A DNA stretch of 64,000 bases from WRIS01 sp964345475 (GTDB taxonomy: Bacteria > Actinomycetota > Coriobacteriia > Coriobacteriales > Eggerthellaceae). The position numbers and the translations under genes are program-made. The notes below the pieces were generated by a model. That model was given only the letters and a program-made list of their open reading frames with translations, searched no databases and had not been told where the DNA came from. This document shows, piece by piece, positions 35,760 through 44,939 of this stretch (position 1 is the stretch's first letter; the number at the start of each line of letters is the position of its first letter). The stretch spans positions 118,611 to 182,610 of the forward strand of contig CAYFQW010000002.1 in the NCBI GenBank assembly GCA_964345475.1, given 5' to 3'.

Positions 35760-36614
35760 TTATACGCCTCCACCTGCATCATTTTGCGATGCACTCGCAA
35801 GCCTTGTGCCCGGAAGGCCTTGTTGCGGTAAGTTCTTGCGACCTGCATACACGAGCACGATAATGCCGAACAATATCAAGGGGACACAGAGAAGCTGGCC
35901 CATAGTAAGCCAACCTCCCCATAAGTAGCCTATCTGACTGTCGGGCTGTCGAATAAACTCGATACCAAAACGAAATATTCCATATAAGGTGAAGAAGGCA
36001 CCCAAAAAACTGCCCCTTGGTCTTGGCGGCATTTTTCGCGATAAAAGATAGAGGATGAGAAAAAGAAGCAGGCCTTCGAGCAAGGCTTCATACAGCTGTG
36101 AAGGATGGCGTGGAATATTACCTGCCGATCCTCCAAAAACAACGCCCCAAGCAAGGTCCGTGGGAGAACCCCACAGCTCGCCGTTGATGAAATTTGCGCA
36201 CCTTCCAAAAAATAAGCCGACAGGAGCAGCTATAGCGCCTAAATCACAGAGCGTGAGATACGGAATGCCCGTCGTCCGAGCTGCAAATATACCCGCTATA
36301 AGAGCTCCGATAAGCCCTCCATGAAAGCTCATTCCGGCGTACAGAATCTGCCCAGGATGTTGAAAGTAATATCCGTTTCCATAAAAAACGATATACCCCA
36401 GACGTGCGCCTACTATTATCCCTATAATGATATACAACATGATGCTTAAAAGTGCATCGGAATCAACCTTTACGTTCCATCTTTTTGCTATGCGGTATAT
36501 AAGGAAAGCAGCTGCTGCAAAACCGAGCAAATATGCAATGCCATACCATCTAACTACAAAAGGCCCGATAGAAAAAGCAACGGGGTCTATATTTTGATAC
36601 AACTCGTTTAACAT
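35760..36614 (-). CDS. lgt: Prolipoprotein diacylglyceryl transferase
   Basis: 284 residues with about seven membrane segments. Adds diacylglyceryl to the lipobox cysteine of lipoproteins such as the one at the window start. Landmarks are GISFHGGLIGALIA-type HGG motif (FHGGLIG), the signature GRCANFINGELWG, and HPSQLYEALLEG. The C-terminal tail has Lys/Arg then a Ser/Gln-rich end. It precedes the small zinc-ribbon gene by transcription order and shares its strand. Confidence 0.94.
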   Translation of the reverse strand: MLNELYQNIDPVAFSIGPFVVRWYGIAYLLGFAAAAFLIYRIAKRWNVKVDSDALLSIMLYIIIGIIVGARLGYIVFYGNGYYFQHPGQILYAGMSFHGGLIGALIAGIFAARTTGIPYLTLCDLGAIAAPVGLFFGRCANFINGELWGSPTDLAWGVVFGGSAGNIPRHPSQLYEALLEGLLLFLILYLLSRKMPPRPRGSFLGAFFTLYGIFRFGIEFIRQPDSQIGYLWGGWLTMGQLLCVPLILFGIIVLVYAGRKNLPQQGLPGTRLASASQNDAGGGV

Positions 36615-36663
36615 ACCTCACCTTTAACAAGTTTTAAAAATAGGAAGAAGTATATGCCAGGGC

Positions 36664-36897
36664 CTATACTTCGTTGCTCTTCCGTCCCATACCCGCGCCT
36701 AATTTTGCTGCCGCATATTCAACTTCGCCACGCAAGCAAGGTGGAATACGATGCATAAAAGAAAGCCTTGTACCGCACTGGGGGCACTCAAGGGTGAACA
36801 AAGCCGAATCCTGGCTAAGAACCATCATCGAGTTGTATGCGCTTAAATCTAAACGATTAAACCTGCACTTAGGACAGGCAATTTCGGAAACAATCAC
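36664..36897 (-). CDS. Small zinc-ribbon-like protein, unknown function
   Basis: 77 residues if started at GTG 36897, where GGGAGG sits 7 bases upstream. A start 11 codons earlier (ATG 36930) would bury that site. Two CxxC pairs (CPKCRFNRLDL and CPQCGTRLSF) should bind one zinc. There is nothing else recognisable. CpxCRF-type mini ribbons often belong to conserved lineage-specific proteins. Confidence 0.6.
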   Translation of the reverse strand: MIVSEIACPKCRFNRLDLSAYNSMMVLSQDSALFTLECPQCGTRLSFMHRIPPCLRGEVEYAAAKLGAGMGRKSNEV

Positions 36898-37007
36898 GAC
36901 ACTACCTCCCTCTCGAATATCAACTGTCATAAACGAACGGCAGCCTGACCGTAGTTTTCAAACAGAGCCGCTTTCACAGACATAGGCAAAACTAAAAGCG
37001 GGATAGC

Positions 37008-37298
37008 TTAAAGCAAAAACCTATTGGGATTCCCGACCCTATTTTCAAATGAAGAGCTGTCGGATATCTGAGGCCCATGAGTAAGGAAGAAGGAGCAATA
37101 CCGACATATTTGCTTTGCCGCAGCCTCATAATCAAGATCAGGATTAAGTAAAACATCGAGATCTTTTTCAATGATATGAGTTTCTCGCTCACAAGCTGCA
37201 AAAAAGCAATCCGCCGGACAAAGCTCTCCTCCTAAATTGTGAGGACAGCGCGACTGCATCTCTTCATCGCATCCGCGTTTTTCCCAACAGAATGCCAT
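37008..37298 (-). CDS. Small eight-cysteine protein, unknown function
   Basis: 96 residues with cysteines at 4, 10, 18, 27, 31, 36, 65 and 68. The spacing CWEKRGC, CPADCFFAAC and CRYC could hold zinc or iron-sulfur clusters. I recognise no family. It lies between the zinc-ribbon gene and the NifU-domain gene on the same strand, which hints at metal or cluster biology but does not prove it. Confidence 0.55.
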   Translation of the reverse strand: MAFCWEKRGCDEEMQSRCPHNLGGELCPADCFFAACERETHIIEKDLDVLLNPDLDYEAAAKQICRYCSFFLTHGPQISDSSSFENRVGNPNRFLL

Positions 37299-37334
37299 AT
37301 CAGCATCGAACCTTCTTCCTTGCAGAACCTTACT

Positions 37335-37565
37335 TTAGCTTACTGAAACAACTTTTGTTACTCCCGGCACACGCTCTTTTAAGATTCTCTCAACTCCATG
37401 AGCGAGCGTCATCTCGGACATGGGACAACCTTTGCATGCCCCCTGAAGCTCGACTGAGACCGTACCGTCTTCAGCGACATCGATAAGACGTACATCTCCG
37501 CCATCTGCCTGGAGGCTCGGACGAATTAACTCAAGAACTGCTGCTATATCAGATTTTTCTACCAT
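37335..37565 (-). CDS. NifU C-terminal domain (Nfu-type) Fe-S scaffold protein
   Basis: 76 residues from ATG 37565 (AAAGGAG 5 bases upstream; a frame seven codons longer lacks a site). The single domain is DIAAVLELIRPSLQADGGDV with the cluster motif GACKGCPMSEMTL (CxxC). Such stand-alone domains carry and deliver 4Fe-4S clusters. Likely clients in the window include fumarase and the ferredoxin-domain proteins. Confidence 0.88.
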   Translation of the reverse strand: MVEKSDIAAVLELIRPSLQADGGDVRLIDVAEDGTVSVELQGACKGCPMSEMTLAHGVERILKERVPGVTKVVSVS

Positions 37566-37697
37566 GACGACTCCTTTGTTAGACACTAACAGGATTGTAA
37601 CACAGCAAAGCCTGGCCTTTTATGACAGCTCGGTAGCGTGAAGAAAAGAAACTACCCGAGATTGGGGGCAGGAAACAGAAGATAAAATAACAGCAGG

Positions 37698-39062
37698 TCA
37701 GGTCGAAGGCTTCCAGTCTTTCCCAATGACTATAAGAATATCGCTTGAAAAAGAATAGAATCCGTTTGAAGAAACGACCCTACCCATCCCTAAATAATCA
37801 ACAATTGCTTCAGCTGCATCAGCCATCGCAGCATCCTCGTAAATAACGAGGGTCTCGTCGTAGACGAACTGGTCTGCGTTGCCCGTCTCTTCTATTGTAT
37901 ACCCTTCAGCTTCCAAGGTAGACGCAAGCTGCTTAGCAACTCCGGCAATATCAGAACCGTTTCGTACGGTAAGCGAATAATCTGAGGGTACGATATCGGG
38001 TGCAGCTGGCATAAGGCTTGCTGCATCAACACCTTGCTTGAAAGCTTCCTGTATCAACGGCCATTGCGTGCTATCCGTATGGTAGAAGGCTATATCCGTT
38101 TCCCCGTCTATCGAAACTGAGCCTGCCACTACATAGCTCAGGATATTCCAATCTTCCGCCCCTTCTACTTCACGTACAAATCGGCGAATATCTGAGAAGC
38201 TGCAATCGGTTTCGATCTGGGTGGAAAGCCTGTCTATAGATGCATACAAATCGAAAAAATGCTTCTTCGTATAAGATTTAATTAGTTCAGAACAGAGCAG
38301 CGCTTGATTTGCCATGGTGGTCTTCACGCCCAACTTAAAATTCGTAGCCCTGCAAAAGGTAAGCGCTGAGGCGCCGTCAAGCAACTGTGTTCCTTCGGCA
38401 ATAAAAGTGGAGCCAGCCTGAGGATCGTCTATATCCTCAGATACTGATATAAGAAGGCCTCCAAGGTCGTCGACGATCTCTTCTAAACCCTCGTTGTCAA
38501 TCTTTATGATGTGATGTATTGGCACGTCCACCAAGTCGGATATCTGACGTATCAAACGCGTGTCGCCACCGTTTACCTGAAGCTCCTTCAGCCTCACGCT
38601 TTCACCATCGTCGAGACTCACCTTCAAATTGCTCGGCAGAGCCAGAAAGCTCAGGTTTTGGGACGACGAATCTTCCCGCATGAGAAGCAGGAGATCGGGG
38701 CCCGTATACTCTTCCCCCTGTTCATAATACTCGCCTACAATAAGTGTGTAGCTTATTCCGTCATCGGGGTCTTGCGCAAGGCTGCTATATGTCGAGTCAT
38801 CGCTCAATTGCAGTCTGTCGTTTATTGACGCCTTAAAAGCGAAGGTCCCTATGGCGACAGAAAGCAATACGATCAAAAAAGCTATTCCGCCAATGAGCAC
38901 AAAAGGCTTGATCTGCCTGGTTTTTGCAAGCTTGCTATGATGTTTTATTCTTTTTTTTCTGCGCGAGTGCTCTGCCTTTGTCTCACCTGATCTCGTCAAA
39001 GGTACAACGTGATCGACAAAGCTCTTTTGAGCACGATCCTTCTTTATCTTCTTGTATGCCAT
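37698..39062 (-). CDS. LytR-CpsA-Psr family protein with LytR_C domain
   Basis: 454 residues. The N-terminal cytoplasmic part (1-52) is basic. One membrane helix lies near 53-75, followed by the extracytoplasmic LCP domain (about 120-290), with LLLMREDSSSQNLSFLALPSNL-type segment (LLLMRED), a DDLGGLLISV motif and RIIRQIS-like LIRQIS, and then the LytR_C domain (about 355-450). LCP enzymes attach teichoic acid or polysaccharide precursors to peptidoglycan. The arginines that contact pyrophosphate are only partly visible (TFCRATNFK). It is 22 bases downstream of murA. Confidence 0.88.
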   Translation of the reverse strand: MAYKKIKKDRAQKSFVDHVVPLTRSGETKAEHSRRKKRIKHHSKLAKTRQIKPFVLIGGIAFLIVLLSVAIGTFAFKASINDRLQLSDDSTYSSLAQDPDDGISYTLIVGEYYEQGEEYTGPDLLLLMREDSSSQNLSFLALPSNLKVSLDDGESVRLKELQVNGGDTRLIRQISDLVDVPIHHIIKIDNEGLEEIVDDLGGLLISVSEDIDDPQAGSTFIAEGTQLLDGASALTFCRATNFKLGVKTTMANQALLCSELIKSYTKKHFFDLYASIDRLSTQIETDCSFSDIRRFVREVEGAEDWNILSYVVAGSVSIDGETDIAFYHTDSTQWPLIQEAFKQGVDAASLMPAAPDIVPSDYSLTVRNGSDIAGVAKQLASTLEAEGYTIEETGNADQFVYDETLVIYEDAAMADAAEAIVDYLGMGRVVSSNGFYSFSSDILIVIGKDWKPST

Positions 39063-39084
39063 GCCAATAACGCAGCTCTATTCC

Positions 39085-40362
39085 TCAGTTGTCACCCAAA
39101 GGCTCTCTTGATACACAGGCTCCCAGGCGATTAAGCTTTCCTACGTAATCCTCGTAGCCCCTGTCAATATGTCCTATGTCGTGAACAGTGGTTTCCCCCT
39201 CTGCAACGATCCCCGCAAGCACCAAGGCAGCACCCGCACGCAGATCAGTGCATGAGACGGGAGCGCCCTGCAGATGCTTTATCCCTTTGATGAGCGCATG
39301 ATGCCCCTCTATGGTGATATCAGCACCCATGCGCATAAGCTCGGCGGCGAACATAAAGCGATTCTCAAATATATTCTCGGTTATAACCGAGCCTCCCTCT
39401 GCAAGAGAGGCCAGCAACATGAACTGGGCTTGAAGATCAGTAGGGAAACCCGGATGCGGCAATGTTTGAATGTCTGTCGCCAATAAAGGATTTTCTCTGC
39501 GTACCGTCACAGAATCATTGTCTATTGAGACAGAGCAGCCCATAGACTCAAACTTCATAAGTGCCATACGCAAGTAGGATGGATCGATTCCCGTAACTGT
39601 TACTGGCCCTCCAGTCAAAGCACCCCCTGCTAGAAGTGTCCCAGCTTCAATGCGGTCACCAATGGTTACATGCTCGCAGGGCCTCATGTCTTCAAGCTTT
39701 ACTCCCCGTATTTCGATGGTGGGGGTACCGGCACCACGTATGCGCGCACCCATTTCATTGAGCATAGTGGCAAGATCAACGATCTCAGGTTCGCGGGCAG
39801 CATTCTCTATAACAGTGCAGCCTTCAGCAACGACTGCTGCCATAAGAAGATTCTCAGTTGCGCCGACGCTCGGGAAATCGAGTACGACAGAAACTCCTCG
39901 CAGCCCATGAGGGGTTCGAGCCTCAAGAACACCGTGATCTATCGTAAATTCAACACCGAGTGCCTCAAGACCTACTAGGTGCATATCGATTTTTCTTGCA
40001 CCTATCTGACAGCCACCAGGCATGGCAGCCCGCGCCCCTCCAAAACGACCTATCAGAGGCCCCAATACTGAGATGGAGGCTCTCATCTTTGATACAAGCT
40101 CGTAGGGGGTTTCCAGTTGATTGATTGAGGAAGTGTCAATAGTCAGCGTATGACCCTCGCGCTCCACTTGCGCGCCTAAATGGCTAAGAACCTCAGACAT
40201 CACGTCTATATCTGAAATAATCGGGACGTTTTGGAGCTTCGATACTCCTTGCCCTAATATGGTTGCTGCCATGAGTTTTAGGGCAGAATTCTTTGCCCCA
40301 GATACTGAAACACTACCTGCAAGGGTTCTGTTTCCCTGCACCACAATAACTTCTTCGGACAT
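39085..40362 (-). CDS. murA: UDP-N-acetylglucosamine 1-carboxyvinyltransferase
   Basis: 425 residues from ATG 40362 (AAGGA/GGAAGG upstream). The first committed step of peptidoglycan synthesis, adding enolpyruvate from PEP to UDP-GlcNAc. It has SGAKNSALKLMAA at the N-terminus (Lys22 and Asn23 region) and the catalytic cysteine in MPGGCQIGAR, so it should be sensitive to fosfomycin. DLRAGAALVLAG and DRGYEDYVGKL close the second domain. A strong terminator separates it from tsf. Confidence 0.95.
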   Translation of the reverse strand: MSEEVIVVQGNRTLAGSVSVSGAKNSALKLMAATILGQGVSKLQNVPIISDIDVMSEVLSHLGAQVEREGHTLTIDTSSINQLETPYELVSKMRASISVLGPLIGRFGGARAAMPGGCQIGARKIDMHLVGLEALGVEFTIDHGVLEARTPHGLRGVSVVLDFPSVGATENLLMAAVVAEGCTVIENAAREPEIVDLATMLNEMGARIRGAGTPTIEIRGVKLEDMRPCEHVTIGDRIEAGTLLAGGALTGGPVTVTGIDPSYLRMALMKFESMGCSVSIDNDSVTVRRENPLLATDIQTLPHPGFPTDLQAQFMLLASLAEGGSVITENIFENRFMFAAELMRMGADITIEGHHALIKGIKHLQGAPVSCTDLRAGAALVLAGIVAEGETTVHDIGHIDRGYEDYVGKLNRLGACVSREPLGDN

Positions 40363-40397
40363 AGGATCCTTCCTTACGCCCTCCTGCAATCACAGAT

Positions 40398-40431
40398 AAA
40401 AAACGGCGGCACAGCTCCCTGCTGTGCCGCC
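40398..40431 (-). terminator. Intrinsic terminator after tsf
   Basis: A 10-pair GC-rich stem GGCGGCACAG/CTGTGCCGCC with a 7-base loop, followed by G and six T residues on the minus strand, immediately after the tsf stop. Confidence 0.93.
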
Positions 40432-40437
40432 TGCGTG

Positions 40438-41307
40438 TTATTCGCCTAAAACGAATCGGTCAAAACTTAAAACAGTAATGCTTGTCCCCAGTTTTTTTGC
40501 GACCTCTGAAGTATAATCCGCAATAGATTGATCGGTATTTTTCACATAGTCCTGCTCTACCAGGCAGTTCTCTTTGTAATACTTGTCAAGGCGTCCACTG
40601 GCAATTTTTTCCTGGATCGCCTCAGGCTTACCCGACTCGGCAGCCTGTGCCTTGTAGATAGCACTTTCATGCTCAACGAGAGCAGCATCGATGGATTCAC
40701 GGCTGACTGCAACAGGAGCCACAGCAGCTACCTGCATTGCAATATCGCGGCCAAACTGAGCAAATTCGTCGCTGTCTGCAATTGCTTTATCTCCAAGCTC
40801 AAAATTGACAAGAACGCCAATTTTTCCTGCTCCGTGGATGTAGCTGGAAATTGCACCATCTTTTTGCGACCTATATGCAAAACGTGCAAGCTGGATGTTT
40901 TCCCCAAGGGTGTGTATCGCGTCTGTTACTACCTCTTCGACAGTCTCGTCTTCGACTTTAGATGCAAGCAAGGCCTCAAGGTCGGCGGGTTTGTTATCTA
41001 AAGCGGCTTGTGCGATTTTTTCAGCATAGGCCTTAAACGTATCGTTCATTCCAACGAAGTCAGTCTCACAGTTGAGCTCTATTAAAGCGGCCTCATCCTT
41101 AGCTGGTGATACAACGGCAACTACTGCACCTTCGTTAGTTGCACGACCTGCTTTTTTTGCCACAGCAGCAAGGCCGGCAGTGCGTAGAAAGTCAACTGCT
41201 TTCTCAACGTCACCCTCAGTTTCGATAAGTGCCTTTTTGCACTCCATCATTCCCGCCCCGGTCATCTCCCGAAGCTCTTTAACCATAGCTGCGCTTATGT
41301 TTGCCAT
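40438..41307 (-). CDS. tsf: Elongation factor Ts
   Basis: 289 residues. Exchanges GDP for GTP on EF-Tu. The N-terminal UBA-like helical module is followed by the TDxVM-type motif region (MTGAGMMECKKAL), then two core subdomains and a C-terminal module ending in the SITVLSFDRF strand. NCETDFVGMNDTFKAYA is the family's EF-Tu contact. It follows rpsB in the usual order with a 189-base gap. Confidence 0.96.
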   Translation of the reverse strand: MANISAAMVKELREMTGAGMMECKKALIETEGDVEKAVDFLRTAGLAAVAKKAGRATNEGAVVAVVSPAKDEAALIELNCETDFVGMNDTFKAYAEKIAQAALDNKPADLEALLASKVEDETVEEVVTDAIHTLGENIQLARFAYRSQKDGAISSYIHGAGKIGVLVNFELGDKAIADSDEFAQFGRDIAMQVAAVAPVAVSRESIDAALVEHESAIYKAQAAESGKPEAIQEKIASGRLDKYYKENCLVEQDYVKNTDQSIADYTSEVAKKLGTSITVLSFDRFVLGE

Positions 41308-41496
41308 AATCGCGTATCCTTTCTATCGTATTCCCGAGCACTGAATTGACTGCAAAGGTATAGGTGAAATCAAAAACGACGAGCCATACATATATCTCTC
41401 GTGTTCCACTATACCGTGCCTCAGGCCTTTTTTACACATATGTGCGTATCAGGACTTACCGGGCGTATGCACGACCTGACACGTCAAAAGCAACTC

Positions 41497-42327
41497 TTAC
41501 TTTGCCTCAGCCTCAAGCTGCTCATCTGCATTTGCCTCGGAGACAGGAGCATTCTCCTGTGCTTCCTGAGCTGTACTCTCTTCAGTCGCCGCAACTTCCT
41601 GACCAGCTTCTGGAGCGCCTGCTTCCATCTCTGCAGCTGTTACAGGAGCAACTCCGCCTGCCAAAACAGCCTCCGCAATAAAGTCTGCGAGGAGCGTGAC
41701 TGCCCGAATAGCATCATCGTTTCCTGGAATACCATAATCCACGTCATCGGGATCGCAGTTGGTGTCAAGCGTCCCAACAATAGGAATATTTAGACGACGT
41801 GCCTCGTTGACAGCGATTGTCTCGCGATTCGTATCAATAATAAAAACTGCATCGGGAAGGCGCTTCGTGTTGCGAATACCATTGAGGTTGTTCTGGAGCT
41901 TGATCAACTCTTTACGGCGCAGGATCTGCTCTTTCTTAGGAAGAACTTCCATGGTTCCGTCTGCTTCCATCGCCTCGAGCTCTTCCATGCGCCCAACGCG
42001 TGAGCGAATGGTAACGAAGTTAGTCAGCATACCACCAAGCCAGCGAGAGTTTACATAGGGCATGCCACAGCGGTTAGCTGCATTGGCGACTGCTTCCTGT
42101 GCCTGTTTTTTTGTGCCCACAAACAGAACCGACCCGCCTTTTCTAACAAGGTCGGAAATAAAGGTATAAGCCTTGTCAAGCCCTAAAAGAGTTTGCTTCA
42201 AGTCAATGATGTAAATATCGCCGCGGCTGCCAAAAATATACGGTTTCATCTTAGGGTTCCAGCGGCGGGTTTGATGCCCAAAGTGCGTACCAGCATCAAG
42301 CAAGGTACTAAGGTTTATCTTAGTCAT
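41497..42327 (-). CDS. rpsB: 30S ribosomal protein S2
   Basis: 276 residues from ATG 42327 (GGAG upstream). The open frame continues 50 codons further but homology begins at MTKINLSTLLDAGTHFGHQ. The core is complete through VDYGIPGNDDAIRAVTLL. An Ala/Glu-rich acidic tail of about 45 residues follows (about 230-276), longer than in E. coli and common in Actinobacteria. Confidence 0.96.
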   Translation of the reverse strand: MTKINLSTLLDAGTHFGHQTRRWNPKMKPYIFGSRGDIYIIDLKQTLLGLDKAYTFISDLVRKGGSVLFVGTKKQAQEAVANAANRCGMPYVNSRWLGGMLTNFVTIRSRVGRMEELEAMEADGTMEVLPKKEQILRRKELIKLQNNLNGIRNTKRLPDAVFIIDTNRETIAVNEARRLNIPIVGTLDTNCDPDDVDYGIPGNDDAIRAVTLLADFIAEAVLAGGVAPVTAAEMEAGAPEAGQEVAATEESTAQEAQENAPVSEANADEQLEAEAK

Positions 42328-42439
42328 ACATTCTCCATTCGTTAGTCCTCTGTTCTTGGTCACCCTCACTATCCGCAGCCTTTTCAGGTGGCCACTCGCG
42401 GTGCAAGTCGCAAGAACATGTGTAATTAAAAGCTTTAAG

Positions 42440-42467
42440 AGGATACCACTACCAGCAATTATTTCAA
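42440..42467 (-). promoter_or_regulatory. Possible rpsB promoter
   Basis: TTGAAA and TATCCT on the minus strand with 16 bases between. The transcript would start about 105 bases upstream of the rpsB ATG, leaving room for a leader. Confidence 0.4.
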
Positions 42468-42520
42468 GCGCCAACACAAGACGTGCGCATAGGCTTAGCT
42501 CACTACAGCCTTCCCTCTTC

Positions 42521-42877
42521 CTATCTTAAACGTCTCCCTTTAGTCGTTTTTTTAGCTTTTTTCCGATACTTCGGGTTATGATGGAGAAATACCGCCCGAG
42601 AAATACGCGTAATTAAAAGCGTTATGAGGGAAATAATTAAAAAGCCAAGCATGAAATCAAGCGCCGTATAGTTTTTTTCGGCATATGCGTATACAGAAAA
42701 CAATCCGAAAAAGAGGGAGAGGGCTATACCTATCACCGTAAACAGTTTGATAAGTATCTCTTTCGCCCGGTTTGGAGAGCTGTGGTATACGACAACGAAA
42801 TACACCACGAGTGCAAGCACAGCTAAAAGTATTACAAGGGGAAGCGACCGTACTGTCCGAGCTAAAAACATTGCCAT
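42521..42877 (-). CDS. Small membrane protein, unknown function
   Basis: 118 residues with three predicted helices (about 10-30, 42-66 and 72-92) and a very basic C-terminus (HHNPKYRKKAKKTTKGRRLR region). I recognise no family. Position between metG and rpsB, same strand, 55 bases after metG. The tail charges suggest the C-terminus is cytoplasmic. Confidence 0.7.
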   Translation of the reverse strand: MAMFLARTVRSLPLVILLAVLALVVYFVVVYHSSPNRAKEILIKLFTVIGIALSLFFGLFSVYAYAEKNYTALDFMLGFLIISLITLLITRISRAVFLHHNPKYRKKAKKTTKGRRLR

Positions 42878-42932
42878 GTGCCTACCCTCCTTCGCAATTC
42901 AGATCGACGCACATGTTATTCTCACCGAAATC

Positions 42933-44939
42933 CTAGGGATGCTTTCTAAAAAAATCCGTCTTAGGAGGAAGCTCACGGAGCCGATGACGTCCCTCTTGTA
43001 TATCGCCAGCACTACAAAGCTCCTCCATACTTTCGAAATCATAGTTCCAGCTGAAGAAATCTTCTGGCTCAAAACAAAGATAGGCACATATTTTTTCAGT
43101 ACCCGAAGGCACAACCGGATGCATAAGCAAGGTACAGATACGCAGGAGGTAGAAACTATCTAACAAGACTTGCCTCCGCGCTTCAGCATCCTTATTCTTC
43201 TCTGCTTCACCTATTTTTTCAGTCCAATACTTGTTCGACCAACGCAGAAAATCATCCATTTGCGACATAATAGTATGAAGCTCAATCTTATACATGCTTG
43301 CATCGTAGGCAGCAAGCTCTTCATTGACCTTGGCTACAAGTTCAGGGCTCGGTTTACCTAAGGGCATATATCCCTCAAAGTTTTTTTGGGCCTCGTAGAA
43401 ACAGCTGCGGGCAAGTCGATTGAAAATGTTGGTCAGTAACGCGCTTTCTTTCAGAACGGGGTCTGCCACACGTGGATCATTTCTTTTTTCTTCGTCAGGA
43501 TCGAAGGCCTTTGGCTTAAACCCAACCGATTTCATAGACAGCCCGAGCGCCAGAAAATGTGCGCGCAGCTGCTCGTAATTGTAATGCTCTAAAAGCTCAT
43601 CAGCACTTGGGGGTTTAACCGCACCAGAAGACGATGCCTTTTTGCTTCCGTACAGTATGTGATAGTTCGCTATGAGTTTCGTGTGCCTCAGGGGGCAGCT
43701 TAGCGTACGTTCATCCCCTGTGATATTTTCTGAAACCGCTTCAAAGAGGGCTGGCTGGGCAACTCCATAAAAATAGAGGTTATCCTGACCTATGAACTGA
43801 TATACGACAGCATCATCTGAACACCAAAAATCCTTCCAGGTACTTCGTGGCAGGCCTTTTCTGTCATTGAGGGCCATCGAAAACGAGATGGGGGCCCAGA
43901 GGCTTTCAGGCCAACACCATATAGAGAGGCCTTCATCCCCTTCAAGATCGGGCATCTTGACACCCCACTCGACATTTCCTGATATGCGGAACGGTACGAG
44001 GGTTTTTCCTGTTCTCAAGCGAAGCCCCTCCGAAACCAAAAGCTCCCGGGCTGTGTCCCTCTCTTCAATCGATGTAAACTCTATTTCGAAGCTTCTTTTG
44101 CCTGCGGAAGCTTTTCTGTACAGATGATCAGGCAATTGATCGGCCAGTTTAAGGTAACGCTCCTCCTCTTCGTTTCGTACGTAAATAATAGGAGGTGCAA
44201 GAAACTCCTTTATGGTGTGAGGAACTAAGGAGCGTACCGTGTCGTCTTCCTCTAAGGCTGCTACCCACCTTTCGAGAAACTCTTGATACGAAGGAAGATC
44301 GAAATACCAGTTTGCAGCAGGACGCAATTCAGGCACAGTTCCTGTAACGGTCGAAATAGGCGCAATAAGATCTTTGGGATCGTACTGATGACCAAGTTCG
44401 CATTCATCGGCGTACGCCTGCTCGCTTTTGCAAGCCTGTACGGGACAGCGGCCAAGAACTTGTCGACCGGTAAGAAACATGTGTGCTTCCGTATCGTAGA
44501 ACTGCAATGTTTCTTGCTTGTGGAGATGCTTGTTGGCGTAAAGCTTTTCCACGATAGCATTGCTTAATTGTTGATGCATCTCGGCAGAATATCCGATACC
44601 GCTTCCTTCATAGATAGAAAGACTTATCCCATAAGCAGCGAGGGTTGCCCTTTGTCTCTCATGGTTTTCTCTCACATAGTCAGAGATAGACCCTTGAAAT
44701 TCACCCGATTCAAGTGCTTTTCGATAGCCCTCATCTATGGGAGACCCAAAGCAATCTGTCCCCGATACGAAGCGGACGTTTTCTTTTCCGATTCGATCGC
44801 GGAGAAAGCGGGCAAAACAGTCTGCGGGAACAAAAACTCCCCCAATATGACCAAAATGCAAACCTTTATTACCATAGGGCATACCTGCGGTAACGGTTGC
44901 CCTCTTTGGCCATGTTACTTTAGTAAGCGAAGCTTCCAT
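42933..44939 (-). CDS. metG: Methionyl-tRNA synthetase, divergent
   Basis: 668 residues, ATG with AAGGAG 9 bases upstream. Class I synthetase with HIGH motif LHFGHIGG (27-34), the WYFDLPSYQEFL segment (211-222) and FIGQDNLYFYG (382-392), all MetRS-like. Two features depart from the family. The KMSKS loop reads KASSS (434-438), with its second lysine missing. The zinc-knuckle cysteines are C165, C170, C180 and then H184, with altered spacing. An insert of about 70 residues (255-325) precedes the WGV segment. There is no C-terminal tRNA-binding EMAPII domain. It may be the sole MetRS of a divergent lineage or a paralogue; the sequence cannot settle this. Confidence 0.82.
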   Translation of the reverse strand: MEASLTKVTWPKRATVTAGMPYGNKGLHFGHIGGVFVPADCFARFLRDRIGKENVRFVSGTDCFGSPIDEGYRKALESGEFQGSISDYVRENHERQRATLAAYGISLSIYEGSGIGYSAEMHQQLSNAIVEKLYANKHLHKQETLQFYDTEAHMFLTGRQVLGRCPVQACKSEQAYADECELGHQYDPKDLIAPISTVTGTVPELRPAANWYFDLPSYQEFLERWVAALEEDDTVRSLVPHTIKEFLAPPIIYVRNEEEERYLKLADQLPDHLYRKASAGKRSFEIEFTSIEERDTARELLVSEGLRLRTGKTLVPFRISGNVEWGVKMPDLEGDEGLSIWCWPESLWAPISFSMALNDRKGLPRSTWKDFWCSDDAVVYQFIGQDNLYFYGVAQPALFEAVSENITGDERTLSCPLRHTKLIANYHILYGSKKASSSGAVKPPSADELLEHYNYEQLRAHFLALGLSMKSVGFKPKAFDPDEEKRNDPRVADPVLKESALLTNIFNRLARSCFYEAQKNFEGYMPLGKPSPELVAKVNEELAAYDASMYKIELHTIMSQMDDFLRWSNKYWTEKIGEAEKNKDAEARRQVLLDSFYLLRICTLLMHPVVPSGTEKICAYLCFEPEDFFSWNYDFESMEELCSAGDIQEGRHRLRELPPKTDFFRKHP

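Noticed and set aside
42328..42477. Longer N-terminus for ribosomal protein S2
   Set aside because: S2 homology starts at the ATG at 42327 with GGAG upstream; the extra stretch contains a likely promoter.
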